64,000 nt of DNA from Otatea glauca (GCA_036346275.1 CM070711.1:69563782-69627781); one strand, 5' to 3'; positions 11,936-24,499 are shown, counted from the first letter of the stretch. The notes: generated by a model not told the origin, from the sequence alone. Program-made: numbers and translations.

Positions 11936-13500
11936 AAGGAGGATGACAAGAGGAGTGTGAATAGACGGTTTTTAAATTATGTTTGGTCAAAACCAGTTTT
12001 ATATACGAAAATGTAAATCAAAACAATTTTGTACAATTAAAGCCTAAATCAATTAGTCTAAACTAAATGCATCAACAACCTATGTCTAAGATAGGATTTG
12101 CAATACTAGTGATAAGAAATCAATTTAATTATAGGAATAGAAATTGCACAAAGTAAAGCACAAGAGAGCAAACTAAGACAAGATGACATGGCCACTTTTT
12201 ACAGTAGTATATAGAGACTTGCTGATCTCCTATAATCCATGTTGAAATAAGCCCAAAAAATTGGACAGGCTCCATGAATTAAGCCAGCACTTCGAATCTA
12301 TTAGTGGTAGCTCTTTCCGCTACGGATAGGTGAACTCCAACCTTCACATAACATCGAGGCATCTCATAAGTTTCTTGAGAATATCTCCGTACCACGACTC
12401 CTTCACGCCATCTAGATATCGACAAACATCAAGAATAACAAGCCAAGCCTCTTGCTTGACCCTCACAAAGTGCAACACATGCACAAATAGATATACAATC
12501 CACCTCTAGATGCAACACATACAACTATAGCCCTCCTCTTCTTACTCACAAGGTGCAATATATACACAATTGAATAGAGAGGTTTGGCACAAGTTGAAGA
12601 GAGTGAAATAGGAAGCATCGATATGCTTCTTGCTCTTAACTGACCACAAGAGGTATATATAGCCCCCACCATAAAAACCATCCATTGAGGTAGAAATGGG
12701 CATTTCAAGCACGGGACCGGTCAACCGGTCAGATCAGCATCATGTTCCAACAGCTATAAAAATAGACGTTCGGTACATCCCCAATCAAACTGCTCTCACA
12801 AGCACCGGTCAGACCATCCCGGGTGATCAGACTAGCCTGACAATGTGGTCAGACTGCTCCTGCTTTTCAGTATAGCCGACAATCGGAATAACGATCATAA
12901 CTTTTGACTTCGATGTTGGAATTGAGTGATCTTAGACTCTATGGAAAGCTTATTCAAAGGGCTACATAACCTACATGTGTTCATGATCCCAAACACATTA
13001 TATAAATACAGAAAGTATAAGAACTCCAAAGAGTCACCACCATGGTCTAAGTCAAAAGATAAGAGCAACAACAAATCTTAAACCATGCCAAGCAAAAAGC
13101 AATTTGCAAACTTTAGTATCAGCCACAAGGAGTTGGTGCATAGACTTCAACCATTTGCAAACTATAGTCATGTGCTACAAAGATTAATGTATGAATCTCA
13201 ACTATTTGCAAAACACATTCACAAATAATGGAGAGCTAGAGCAAGCGAGATTAAGTTATCAACAAATGATGAGACTCTATTAGACAAAACATCTCTTAAT
13301 AGTACAACAACTTATACAATCAATCCGGTATGCCAACTAAATATTGGGACCGGTAAAAAGTTAGGAACACATCCTTAGTCAATGCTAGTTATACTTTTGC
13401 ATTGTGCATCTACTTGAAGTTTTTACTTGATGATGATCATCTTCTCTCCAAGTACGGACCTTGTCTTGTTCATCGATACATGATGAAAATCATGATCTTG
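11936..13500 (-). mobile_element. LTR-retrotransposon fragment (probably Ty1/copia SIRE-like)
   Basis: The segment starts with a GAGTGTGAATAGACGG phrase. It carries a stretch (about 12050-12370) homologous to 56110-56430, including GTAGCTCTTTCCGCTACGG and GGTGAACTCCAACCTT. The text TATATATAGCCCCCACC at 12653, read on the minus strand, gives a TATA box downstream of GGTGGGGGC, as in an LTR promoter. The CCGGTCAGA-rich block near 12720-12850 is typical of plant LTR sequence. Ends and target duplication were not resolved, so the boundaries are approximate and the family is inferred. Confidence 0.5.
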
Positions 13501-14185
13501 ACACATCTAAAGTCTTCAGTCTTTCATCCTACCGAGGACATGTAGGCTGAGGCTCCCGTCCTCCAAAATTCGTCACCACCGTCCAATTTCTTCCCAAAAT
13601 TGAACTCTTCCCTAGCTTCCTCACTTCATTGCGATGTCGATGCTCCTCTCCTCCTTCGTTCTAGTCGTTGGGACCGCTCAAGCGATGAGTGACGTCATGA
13701 CTATGTCCGCCCACGCCACTGCACACATTGATCCACAGTCCCCATCCATCTCCAACCTCACCACCCGTGTCACCATGAAAACCACAACCTCCTGAACGAC
13801 ACCGAGTCCTCGCCCAAGCCACCCTACTGCAAGACCTAACCGGCGGCGAGCACCACCATCACGCCATGATGTCCACCGCTGCTAGCTTCCTTGGGGCATC
13901 CACGGATCTGGTCAAGGTCATCCATAGATTCCCCATGATGAGGTCGTGCTCATGCTCTCGGCCATTGCCCCATCCTACACCAGAAGTACACTCGCCTGCC
14001 ATTCTCCATGCCATGGTTGCCGCATCATCGTTGTCGTTCAGGTTGTCTCCCCTCTCCTCGATGCACAACACCGTAAGTGGGAGATCGGAGTGGCATGGGT
14101 AAGGAAGAAGTAGTAGAAGAAGAGAGGGGTATGAAAGTCATTTTTAGTTATTTCTCTCTCCAAAACAGTCATATATATACTATTA
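13501..14185. other. Unassigned sequence, no gene recognised
   Basis: Moderately GC-rich text at 13560-14090 has open frames on both strands, but none shows a domain or splice structure. It could be a decayed gene or transposon fragment. Confidence 0.4.
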
Positions 14186-14523
14186 CTCCCTCTGATCACA
14201 AATAGTTGTCATTTTGAATATAGATGTGTTCAAACTTTCAAAACTTTGACTATCAATGTTTTTAAAGTATTTAAATTGGACACATGATAGTTGTCATTTT
14301 GAATATAAGTGCGATCAAACTTTCAAAACTTTGACTATCAATATTTTTAAAATATTTAATTGGATACATGAAAATCATATATAGATTTGTCTCAAAAAAT
14401 TCTTTCATAATATTATAATTTTACCGAATTTTATAAATATATTATAATAGAAATTAATAGTCAAAACTGTGTTTTGAAGACTATATCGATATCCAACCGA
14501 TAACTATTTGTGACTAGAGAGAG
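14186..14523. mobile_element. Stowaway-type MITE with internal duplication (338 bp)
   Basis: The left end CTCCCTCTGATCACAAATAG and the right end in reverse complement (CTCTCTCTAGTCACAAATAG) match over 25 bp with few differences. TA flanks both ends (14184-14185, 14524-14525). An internal segment of about 82 bp beginning TAGTTGTCATTTTGAATATA is present twice in tandem (about 14206-14287 and 14288-14370). Confidence 0.82.
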
Positions 14524-14802
14524 TATAATAGATCCGGTGTCCTCCAGCAAATAGCCACCAAAGTTTAATGTGTCTGGACAAATGCATAAAAAACCACTGT
14601 CTTAAAGCAAATGTCACAAAAGATCAATATCCTGTAGCCAAATTTGCCTATTATGAAGTAATTGGGCCATACAGCTTTCATTTGTATGACAGCACATAAT
14701 ATTGCTCCCATGAATCATACTTGCAACCTTGCATTCACAAAATACAGGCACAAACATTTTGATGCACCAATGCAAAACATCTTTCCTTTACTGGGTTCCC
14801 AG

Positions 14803-15177
14803 CAGGGTTCACAATTTTGTTTCGAAGCCGAAAACCGCTAACCCGGCGGTAGCGGTTTTTGTGAGAAATCGCTCGAAAATCGCGAAAAACCGAACGATTA
14901 GCAAATTCAAAAAAATTGAATTTTGATCAAATCTATGCGCGAAAACCACGATTTTTGACGAAAAACCTCGAAAAACCAGCCGACCAATTGAACGTTCTTG
15001 AAAAACGGTTTTTCGAGCGTTTTTTTAACGGTTTTCGAGCAGTTTTCAACACATAAATTTTTTCAATTTTTTTTTTAAATTCCACCGATAAACCGCTCGA
15101 TTTCTGTTTTCGAATCGAAACGGTGCGGTCGAAAACCGTGGAAACCGAGCGGTTTACCGCGATTTTGTTAACCCCTG
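14803..15177. mobile_element. Small hAT element (375 bp), GAAAACCG-rich
   Basis: A perfect 8-bp target duplication, GTTCCCAG, is present at 14795-14802 and 15178-15185. The ends are CAGGGTTCACAA and, in reverse complement, CAGGGGTTAACAA. The interior is full of GAAAACCG/CGGTTTTC words and has no coding capacity. It shares its end type and internal words with the 122-bp element at 20949-21070. It lies just downstream of the CSLC gene. Confidence 0.85.
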
Positions 15178-15185
15178 GTTCCCAG

Positions 15186-15566
15186 TGCTATCCTCTATCC
15201 AGAAGTGTACTACTATAGAACAAGTATCGCGGTATGCATTCGTAGTAACGGGCCAAAGTACATTACAGATGACAACAGTATCCCCGTTTGAAGGTAAACT
15301 GTCGAGTAAGCAAAAAAGAACCCGTCTAACCTCTGAAAATTCTTACAAAAGAATGAGACCTCAAATACTATCTCGCAGGCCGAGTCCCAAGCCATATATC
15401 TACACCTCAACATTTCAGTGTGATCAACTGTAACCCCCTATAAGTGGGATCAGAGCTCTCGTGCATGCATCAAACCGTGTATCATTCTTCCCTTTACCAG
15501 AAGTGCTTTTTGATGGCATATTCCCCTTCAAAGAAAAAAGAAATCCATTATACCCACCGTGTTCTA
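15186..15566 (-). other. Probable 3' UTR and downstream region of the CSLC gene
   Basis: Lies directly downstream of the CSLC stop codon on the minus strand, bounded by a hAT element. No separate gene was recognised. The position of the polyadenylation site was not determined. Confidence 0.5.
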
Positions 15567-18500
15567 TCACTCGACTTGCTCGCCAATTAGATCAAGACCA
15601 ACAACCAAGAATGAGACCCCTTGGAACAGAAGGAAGTAGAAATGTATGCCTTGCACGGAAAGCAAGCTGCGAGCTGCTGCTGTCAAGAGAAGGAAAGAGA
15701 GCGCTAGTTCCTTCCTGTATATCCTATTGTGTTTCTTCTTTATGGAATCCTTTTTAGGACGGGACTCCTCCTTTGCTAGGGAGTCAAGATTGGGTGCAGA
15801 CCCTACTCTCTGTTGCTTAGATTGCTTCTCGACAAGGCCAACAAGATCGCCCTCAGAAGAACGACCTGATTTCTTGGTGACAACCCACTCGTAAGCACTC
15901 CCGAGCTGGAACAAGCCAGAAATCATGGCATTGAACTTAGTGACTGACATGGTATTCTCGAACAGAAGGTAGGGAACAATAAATGGAAAGGATTTTGGGG
16001 CTGGGAGGATGTTCAGTAAGGACATGGTTGCTGGAATGTAGCATACAACCCAAGCAGGGAGCTCAGCTTCAGGAACAAACATTGTCATGGGAAGGATGAT
16101 GCAGAAAAGAGTGAACGAATAGAAGGGTAAAATGAGCTTGCGGAGGAGAAAGAAAAGGAATATGAGGTTGGACTTCTTCCAAAATCCAATCTGCAGCAGA
16201 GATAAGTAATGTCAGCCCCAGCCCAATGATGCATAAAATTTTAGGACTAAAATTTGAAAAGAAACATGCTAATCAAGACATCAAGTGTTGAATAGAAAAT
16301 GACACAGAGCAAATATATTTGTCTTGCTACAAATTGCACAAAAATTCTTCCGACACTTTCCCACAGACCAAACAAATTTAGACGTTGGTAACTGCTTGAA
16401 TTGCTACTGGTTGGCTCTAAATTTCAAAGGTATTCTTTTTGCACTTTGATACAATTGTATGTAACCTACAGCATCAACAATTCAAAGATAACTGGTTTAT
16501 TTGCAAACTAAAATGATTTACCCCAAGTTCGACTGTATGAGATATCTGACCAAATAAACTTCATTAGTGTTCAAAATATGAGCATACAACAAGTAAATGG
16601 CAAGCTTCAAAAAGAGTGGAATTTAGTAAAGCAACATAAATCAAATTGTAAATCCAATTCTATGATACAATAGAGCCAAGAAACAACAGGCAGTTGCATA
16701 TGGAAGATTGCCACAAATAAAACCACTTTCCTCTTCTACAGCATAATTCAAACAATTTTCCTAAATTGTGAAGGATCAGGATGGCATCAGGGAAAGTACA
16801 AGCCGCAAAAGGAACTCATTCAGTTCTAGCAGTCAATTCCTAAGTGACCCAATAATTAGTAGTTTGGTACTGCATTGTATTCTCCATAGTTTTAATTCAC
16901 TAAACTTCAAGCAGAACAAGGTTTGTGTAACTGTATAATTTGCTCATCAAACCTTGTAAATATGCATCCTACTGGTGCTTCTTGGCAAAATAGCCAACCT
17001 TGTAAATATGCATCCTGCAGATGCGTCTTGTCAAATAATCCATTGTACTAAATTACTATCCTTTTCAATGCAGCTAAAATCTTCTCAACAGCAAGATAAG
17101 TATGAACCTGAACCATGTGAGAAAGGGATCCTCGCAAGAAAACAATTTTAAGTGACATGCTTTACATAATGCTGACTAACTCAAGCTTTCAGCCTTTCAG
17201 AATATGCATGTAAGAAGTCCATACCTTTGATTTGATAATGTCCACGAAGCAGAGTCTGAACAACTGCATGGGACCAGAATGCCATCGATGCTGCTGCTTT
17301 CTGTATGCTTCATACGACTCCGGTAATTCACACTGGCACTGAAAAGATAATCGTGTACCACAACTTGAATTGTCATTACAGGTTTGAATACAATATCGAT
17401 AGGTAGTCATAAACCAAGGGAAAATTATTCATGTACCTCAACATCGTTAAGGAAGAGAAACTTCCATCCCTTGAGATGTGCTCGGACAGCAATATCCATG
17501 TCCTCCACTGTTGTTCTCTCCATCCATCCTCCGGAGTCCTCAAGTGCCTTAATTCTCCAAACTCCTGCGGTTCCGTTGAACCCAAAGAAATTGAGGAATA
17601 CCCCATTAACCTGCTGCTCCACCTCAAAGTGGAAGCACAGATTTATGTTTTGCAGTCTAGTTAACAAGTTTTCATCCTTGTTTACAAAAGACCACCTTGC
17701 CTGAACTAATCCGACATCCTCATTGCCCTGGAAGGTCCCACACGCAACTATTCAGACGATAGAACTTTCATGGAGTCATCCTTAGATAAGAATGTACCAC
17801 AGCATTGACAAAATCCCAGCTATACCTTGAAATGGGGCACAGTTCGCTTCAGGAAGTCTGCTTGTGGTTGGAAATCAGCATCAAAGATAACAACAAATTC
17901 ATAATCTTTCACGTAGCTGCAGTTCATGGCTGACTTGAGATTTCCAGCCTTGTAGCCGTCACGGATCACCCGGTGTCTGTACAATATGTGGACACCCTCC
18001 CGTTGCCATTTCTCCACCTCCTCCTTGATAAGAGTTGAAGTGGCAGCATCATCAGAATCATCCAGCACCTGCACCAAGAAGTTCGACCTTGGCCAGTCCA
18101 GATTGCAAACAGCACCAATGGATTGCTGGTACACCTGCAAACATATAGATCAAAGGAATGAGCTAAATTGGATTCAAGTTTCAAAATAATTGCACAGATC
18201 AGTCAAGATTTCCCTGGTTCAGGATTGTTCAAAATGAAGCTTATCTTACCCTCTACTGAAGCAATAATTTAGTGAAACATCAAACAACATGATTAAAGAA
18301 ACAAAACTAATGTAGTATAACACCACCCTCCATTCTTAGCAGCGTTCCTCCCAAGCTCTAGATCTATAACATCCAATGCTCCTATCTAATAATTATCAGT
18401 GAATTTTGTTTACATTCCTAAACAAATTGACAGAGACATCTAAAATGAGGTTTTTTTTGTGTGGGGGTGGGGTGGGTGGGGGGCCTGGGCTGCAAAACTA

Positions 18501-19683
18501 GGCCGACGTAAGTGTGCTTTAGAGACACTCAAGGCCCCATCCCAAAAATTCATCTTTTCTGAATCCAAATACTCCAGTCCCAAAATCGAGTCTTCAACCC
18601 ACCAAACACTTCATAACGGAAACACCCAACACCCAGAATGTAGTAACCATGTACTGGTGGGGTTGTGGTCAAAAATCGAAACCGTTTCATTCCAACATGT
18701 AAGCATCACTCCATTCCCAAAATGATAAGAGCCCTATATTGTGCGTGAGTGGCACTACAACCAAAATACTCCAATCTGAACTATCCTATGATTCACACAC
18801 ACACACACAACAATTGCAGCTGAAAAACCGAATCTTTCGATCTCTGCAACCGCCAATGCGGGCAGGGTACTCACCCCTGAACGCCCAATCCCAAAATGCG
18901 ACCTTGAGCACATGGCAGCACAGAAAGTTAGGCAAAGAATTGGAATTTTGTTTGGTTTTGCAAGCTCACCTCCTTCTCGTTGCACATTGGAATCTGCACG
19001 AGCACCATGGGGAACTCCTCTGCGCCGGCCTCGACGTCGTCCGGCCCTTTGCCGCCGCCGCCGGTCTTGGACACGGGCTTTATTCCCTTGAGCCTGATCC
19101 ATAGGCAGCCGAGGCACAGGATGAGGCGGTCGGTGCTCTGGATCAGGAAGAGCACGACGCACGCGTTGGCCAGGAACTGCAGCGCCGGCGCAAGGTACTC
19201 GAGGCGGACGCGCACCCAGGACGCGTACCCGGCGGCGAAGAGCCCCTCGACGGCGAGCAGGTCGGGGACGGCGGCGGCGAGGTGCCATCCCTGGACGTGC
19301 GCGGCGACGTCGACGGCGAGGAGGAGCATGGACAGAAGGAGGAAGGCGCGGAGGCAGCCGTAGAACCTGGTGCGCAGCACAGAGCTCTCCCCTGGCGCCG
19401 GCGCGTCGGAGTCAGTCCGCCCCTCCGCCACCCGCCTCCGCGCGGCCGCCGCAACGGAAAGCGCGGCGGAGGCCGCGCCCGTGAGCTTCCCCGCGGCGCG
19501 GTGCGCCTTGAGCAGCAGCACCCAGGTGATCTGGCGCGCGTTCTTGCCGCGCCCCGCCTTGCCCCCCGCCGCGGGCGACCCCGGTGCCGCCACCTCGGAG
19601 ATGGCCCAATCCGGGCTCTCCATCTTCACCACCAATGGCGTCCCGCCCCCTCCCCGCTCCTCCCGCCCCCACCACGGCGCCAT
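15567..19683 (-). CDS. CSLC1: CSLC-type xyloglucan glucan synthase (cellulose synthase-like C), 5 exons
   Basis: Exons on the minus strand: 19683-18970, 18134-17826, 17727-17437, 17338-17225 and 16190-15567. All introns are GT-AG and in frame, giving 683 residues, as expected for the family. The ATG was chosen because the protein then opens MAPWW like its relatives; the upstream extension has no ATG. Membrane segments lie near residues 110-130 and 168-185, and four more in the C-terminal half (about 485-512, 520-540, 637-655, 658-680). The GT2 catalytic signature is complete: DD (263-264), DAD (323-325), ED (416-417) and QQHRW (453-457). CSLC enzymes make the beta-1,4-glucan backbone of xyloglucan in the Golgi from UDP-glucose. 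The N-terminal text and the neighbouring CRWN gene favour orthology with rice CSLC1 over CSLC7 or CSLC9; that choice is from memory. Confidence 0.95.
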
Positions 19684-19948
19684 TGCCACCCCCACGGCAC
19701 ACCCAAATCCAAACGCCGCGGTTCTTGGCTCCTCCCTTACCTCCTCATCGAACACACCACCCTAGAAGGCTAGAAACCGAGGTGGACGACGAGACAGACA
19801 CAGGGAGAATCCGATTAATAAAACTATAGAAAGAAGGAAAATGCCAGGGAGGAGACCACGATCGCACGCACGCGGGGAGCAGAAGAGGAACAGCTCACCA
19901 CGTCGCCGCGGGGTATCCCAACTCTCCTCAGCTCGGACAAGCCCGGCC

Positions 19949-19954
19949 TTTATA
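19949..19954 (-). promoter_or_regulatory. Likely TATA box of the CSLC gene
   Basis: The minus strand reads GTGTATAAAGGCC here, a good TATA box in a GC-rich setting, 266-271 bp upstream of the ATG at 19683. It predicts a transcript start near 19920 and a 5' UTR of about 235 nt. Confidence 0.55.
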
Positions 19955-20948
19955 CACCTCCCAACATAAAAATCAGAGCTTTTTTGGCCTCCCCCCACCC
20001 TCTCGTGCCTTGGCTTCTGATTCCAGCTGGAGAGCAAGTACGGGGCACGGCCACACGGCCACGGGAGAGGACGGCATTTATTCTGAAGCTCGATCGGGCT
20101 TAGCAGAAGATTAATTAACTAATCCACCCAAGTTGTAAATGGTGACTAATTGAGGAAGAAATTGTGGTGTTCGTGGGATCGGCAAATGGCAATTCGATGC
20201 TTCCTCTTAACAAAATGGAGCCGGTTTAATTAGCGTGGCTAACGAGAGCAACGAACCGGAGGCAAGCAGGGGCAGGGCCAACGAATGCAACCGGACACGT
20301 GAGGTGCGGGCGGGCACGTCGGGCTAGGCTGCTCTGCCTCTGGTCCGGCCTGGCTGATTGATTCGTTGCGTGGAGCCGGGACCCGTCGGTGGCAACCCAA
20401 TTCCAGTTCCAACTGGGGCGCACACACCATCGGCTGGGCTGGTTTGGTGTGGTTACTGCGCTGCCACCACGTTCTGCCTGTGTTCCGTTTCTGCCGTTCA
20501 TCCTAGCCTGTGCTCCCTTCTGTGCGTGCTATTTTACCCATGGCGCGTGAAAAAACCATAATCCACCACGCTAATTACAGCGCCATGCAGAGGAACCAAG
20601 GCGAGCGGCGTCCCTGCTCGGCTGCTCGTCAGTCGTCTCTGATGGTTGCTAAGGGAGCGGAGCACGGCTGGGCTGACATCGTCCTCCTTCTCCCGTGGAT
20701 GACCGGTGCGCTATTGGCGCTTCACGTGCTGGATATCAAGATCGGCATGGCATGTATATGCATATCGTTTGTGCGTTGCTAGTGAACCACCAGGATGATG
20801 ATCCAGACAGTAGCGCAAGCGGTTCAACAAAATCAATTATTCAATCAGCCAATGCGCGTCAATAAATGGATCGGCCAACCACCGAATTTACAGCACGCTA
20901 TTTGCGGTAATCGATGCAAAAGAAAGCGTGAAGAGGGGCAGTTGACAG
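19955..20948. other. Upstream region of the CSLC gene
   Basis: No gene was recognised. The part at 20230-20560 is GC-rich and may hold promoter elements or debris. The open frames show no domains. Confidence 0.4.
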
Positions 20949-21070
20949 CAGGGATTCAAATTTCGTCGAAAACCGCTCGGATTTTATAAATTTCGTTTGC
21001 CTGCACCGGTTTGGTACCGCTGGCTCGACGAAAACCGAGGTCAAAGCAATATTGTTAACCCTGAACCCTG
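20949..21070. mobile_element. Miniature hAT element (122 bp)
   Basis: A perfect 8-bp duplication, GTTGACAG, flanks it at 20941-20948 and 21071-21078. It begins CAGGGATTCAAATTTCG and ends AACCCTGAACCCTG, so the right terminus shows a doubled AACCCTG. It contains CGAAAACCGCTCGG as in the 14803-15177 element, suggesting one family. Confidence 0.82.
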
Positions 21071-21470
21071 GTTGACAGTTTGACATAGCATAGAAACGGA
21101 GCAAAACTGCAGGCGAAATTAAAGCCCGGAGAACCAGTGGTACCATCTGGGAATGTTTCTTCAGTCTTCTTTGCAGCTGCACACCATACGGTGGTTATAC
21201 CGTACACGCCTACACCTCTAAGAATAACTGAAAGCCTGACATGCAACAGCCAGCTCAGCTCTCCTGCTGGTTTAGGGTTGGGAAAAAAATAACTGTCATA
21301 CTCATACATAACTACCACACTGCTATTAGGGTTGTTTCCATTATACTCCACTAGTTAATGGGTTCAAAATTGATCTGGCCATATCCACACTGGATTGTGC
21401 TTTAGGACTTAGTAGTATAGTATACTAGGAACCGAGTCTAGTTCGGTGGTGGATGCACCTCTCAAGTTTA

Positions 21471-21703
21471 AGGGCCTGTTTGTTTTAGCTTTTAATTCTG
21501 GATTCTAGCCTCAAAATTAGAATAAAAAACAAATAGCCCGATTCTAGAATCCGATTCTCACAATCCAGTCCACTCATATACACTAGAATCCATAATCCAC
21601 TTCATATGTGCTTTTTGATTCCAGTTTTTCGAAAATCAGCTTCTCTACAACCACAATCCAGAATCAGCTTTTAGAGAATCCAAAGCTAAAACAAACAGGC
21701 CCT
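21471..21703. mobile_element. MITE with AGGGCCTGTTTG ends (233 bp)
   Basis: The left end AGGGCCTGTTTGTTTTAGCT and the reverse complement of the right end are identical over about 20 bp. The interior is non-coding with many GATTCTAGAATCC-like palindromic words. TA occurs on both sides (21469-21470, 21704-21705), though the duplication could also be read differently. Superfamily is uncertain: PIF/Harbinger or hAT-derived. Confidence 0.75.
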
Positions 21704-21719
21704 TAGTCTTACTAGGTAG

Positions 21720-22330
21720 AATTGCGCTAGATGTCGCGCTGCACAAAAAAAAATGCGCCGAGTTCTTTTTTTTAAAAAAAGGACATTTTGGTTTTCTTGG
21801 TGGTATTTTTGTAAAAATCAGCTGGCTAGGAGTCATCGGCGAAAGCACGTAACCACGGGGTTCTTTGTGCAAAAAAGAACCGGTCGAAAAAAGTGGGGAC
21901 CTATCCGCGATTGAAAAAAGGTGGAGGACCTGTCTGCGAATATACGAAACTACTGGGTCCTTTCTGAAAAAATTCTAAAAAAAGGGTAACCACAGGGTTC
22001 TTTGTACAAAAAAAACCAGTAGGAAAAAAGTAGAAGGACCTATCCGCTATTGAAAAAAACAGTGGAGGACCCATCTATGAATATATGGAACTACTGGGCC
22101 CTCCTGAAAAAATTCTAAAAAAAGGGCGAGGGACCTATCCGCAATTGTAAAAAACGGTGGAGGACCCGTCTGCGAATATACAAAACTACAGGGCCCTTTC
22201 TGAAAAAAAATCCAGAAAAAACGGTGAAGGGCCTATCCTTAATTAGGACCAATCTGTAATTCGGTTTACTACGGGGCCTTTTTTGCAAAATAACCGGTGG
22301 AAAGATCTATTCGCGGTTTCGGAATTCCCG
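21720..22330. repeat. Phrase-repeat array (GGACCTATCCGC units)
   Basis: Units of about 130 bp recur near 21895, 22030 and 22125. Each holds GGGGACCTATCCGC-ATTG, then GTGGAGGACC-GTCT-CGAATATA, ACTACTGGG and CCTTTCTGAAAAA. The left part (about 21786-21880) is an inverted relative of the array near 6500-6670. It is non-coding and probably part of a transposon end. Confidence 0.65.
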
Positions 22331-22548
22331 GAGAGCTTTTTCGAAGAAAAAAAATGTGAGGTGGCACGGCTGGCTGCGTGAGGATTCTTCACGGCATAAG
22401 ATAGATATAATTCCACATGAATTTGGTTGTCTATTTTCTTCATAATAAAAAATACCTAGTTCGTCCTAAGTATTCCCTTTTGCTATTTGAAAAAATACCA
22501 AGTTTCTCCTAGGTATTTCCGTTTTGCTGTTAAAAAAAGAATAAATGT

Positions 22549-22894
22549 CATAAAACTACAAGTTTTTTGTATAAACAATCAACTTTTAGCTCATATTTCA
22601 TAAAACCACAGATTTTAGAGTACTTGTGTCACAATACTATAGGTTTTAAAATTGATCATTTTTTGTAACGGGTCTAACAATGTGGGCCCACATGGCAGCC
22701 TCACGTGCTTCTATCTCCCGTTTCACTCGCATGTGAGTCTGCCATGTGAGTCCACACTATCAAATCAGTTATAAGAAACAGTCAATTCTAAAACCTATAG
22801 TTTTGTGAGGTTTCTTATAAAATCTGTAGTTTTGTGAAATAGAAATTAAAACCTATAGTGTCTGATAATTTGTAAAAAAACTACAGTTTTATGA
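22549..22894. mobile_element. Large palindromic MITE (~346 bp)
   Basis: The sequence is close to self-complementary from end to end. TCATAAAACTACAAG at the left pairs with CTACAGTTTTATGA at the right, TATAGGTTTTAAAATTGA pairs with TCAATTCTAAAACCTATA, and GTGGGCCCACATGGCAG faces CTGCCATGTGAGTCCAC near the centre. The target duplication was not resolved. An RNA from it would form a long hairpin. Confidence 0.75.
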
Positions 22895-23154
22895 AATTAC
22901 TTTAAAAAAAATAGTGGTACATTGTATGAAGCGTTTAGATTTCAGATTGTGATTCTGCCAGCTACCATGCATCCCTCTGAAATATCGTATGGTTTGGTGC
23001 TAAAGCCTCGGATTTGTCTGGTCTATACTTAATCAGAAAGAACTAGAATATTAAAAAAATGCCAAACTTTTGACTGAAAGGCAAACAAGACGGAAAGCTG
23101 AAGCTAAGACAACAGAAAACGCCCGGAATTAACTTTTCATAATATAGAAAGGGA

Positions 23155-23278
23155 CAGAAATTTATATTAGTCCTGCGAGGTCTGGTGACTCTGGTCCGAA
23201 CAGAAAAGAAAAACAAAGATCAGAAATTTATATTAGTCCTGCGAGGTCTGGTCCGAACAGAAAAGAATAACAAAGATC
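23155..23278 (+). repeat. Tandem duplication, ~60 bp
   Basis: CAGAAATTTATATTAGTCCT followed by GCGAGGTCTGGT and CCGAACAGAAAAGAA occurs twice in a row. The first copy has an extra GACTCTGGT. Confidence 0.85.
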
Positions 23279-23639
23279 ACGAGATCCAATCAAAAGAAAA
23301 CAAGATCAAACAAAGGGTCCATCTAGTACTTGATTTCGGCGAATTATTAGAGATAGATAGAGGGGGGAATTGAAAAGGATTTTAGATCTGGGTAGCATGG
23401 CTACTTGGCTTGATCGGAGATTGCATGATAATATATGATTATATGTTTAGGGAATTCATAAAAGATATATAGTGGGATCATGTTTGGTAGTATTGAAGTA
23501 TAAGTGAATTTTTCGTTTTTTTTCGTCAGTTTAGTCTTTTATGTGAAATAGTTGGAGCACGGGATTCAATATAGTATCAAAGCCAAGAGATTTTGGGTTC
23601 AAAACCCGATTGGCACAATTAAAAAAAATTGTAGTCCAC

Positions 23640-24340
23640 TTCTTGTAATACCTCGGCTCGTTAACATGAAGGCACATTTGGAGCGGTGGTGGAATTAGTC
23701 ACACATTGCTTGCTTTTAGTGAGTTGTAGTAGTATATAATACCTATTAGATTTAAGCATAGCACCTCCGAGTTAACCCTTTTATATGAAGCGAGGACGAA
23801 AGTGTAAGCGAGGTTGCTATGTATGTGCAGATCCGTCCCATAAGTGGGCTAGGTATTGAGCGAAATTTGAACCAGGGTGTCATAGATAGTATCAAAGTAT
23901 CATCCTTCGCTGCATGACGCGTGTGAGAGAAGGGTGTGGGTATATTGCATATAGCGCGTGTGAGCCCGAAGTGGCCACACAGCATGATATATGCTCCACC
24001 ACTCAATGCACGAACGTGTACCGAGAGGTGTGGGCATATAGCGTATGGCCCGTATGGGCCCAGAGTTATGGTGTGTTGTTGAGAGCGTCAATTCTTAAGG
24101 GGGATTCATGTGGCCCATATAGAGCGTTGGTGGAATTAGTCTTATATTACTCGTCTAAAGTGAGTTATAATAATATATAATGACTGTTGGGTCCAAATAT
24201 AGCACCTCCGATTAACCCTTTTACATGAAGTGATGACGAAAATGTAAATGGGGTGCTATGCATGCGCTCGTCCGCCCCCATCCCATAGGTGGGCTGGACA
24301 TTAAGCGAATTTTGGACCGAAATGTTACACTTCTATTCTA
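23640..24340 (+). repeat. Pair of ~220-bp direct repeats
   Basis: A block with GGTGGTGGAATTAGTC, then TAGCACCTCCGA, GTTAACCCTTTTA, ATGAAG, GACGAAA and CCCATA-GTGGGCT occurs near 23670-23880 and again, diverged, near 24123-24335. Between them two shorter related blocks with GTGTGGGNATAT occur. Possibly an old retrotransposon fragment; no ends were identified. Confidence 0.6.
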
Positions 24341-24499
24341 CATCTTAAACAACTAACAGGGGCATGAAACTCAATTGATGTTTAAAACTTGGATTGCACA
24401 TTGCTAGATCCATGTGGTACAGTTCCTGAAAGTTTGATGCCTTCCATATACTATTTATATTAAAGGTGGGGTTTCCAGTCCAGCCAGCCCCTCCACGTC

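Noticed and set aside
18928..19755. N-terminal extension of the CSLC protein to 19755
   Set aside because: The extension begins with GTG, not ATG, and family members start at the MAPWW methionine at 19683.
23570..23630. tRNA gene or tRNA-derived SINE (GGGTTCAAAACCC)
   Set aside because: Only a short T-arm-like word is present; no acceptor, D or anticodon arms could be drawn.
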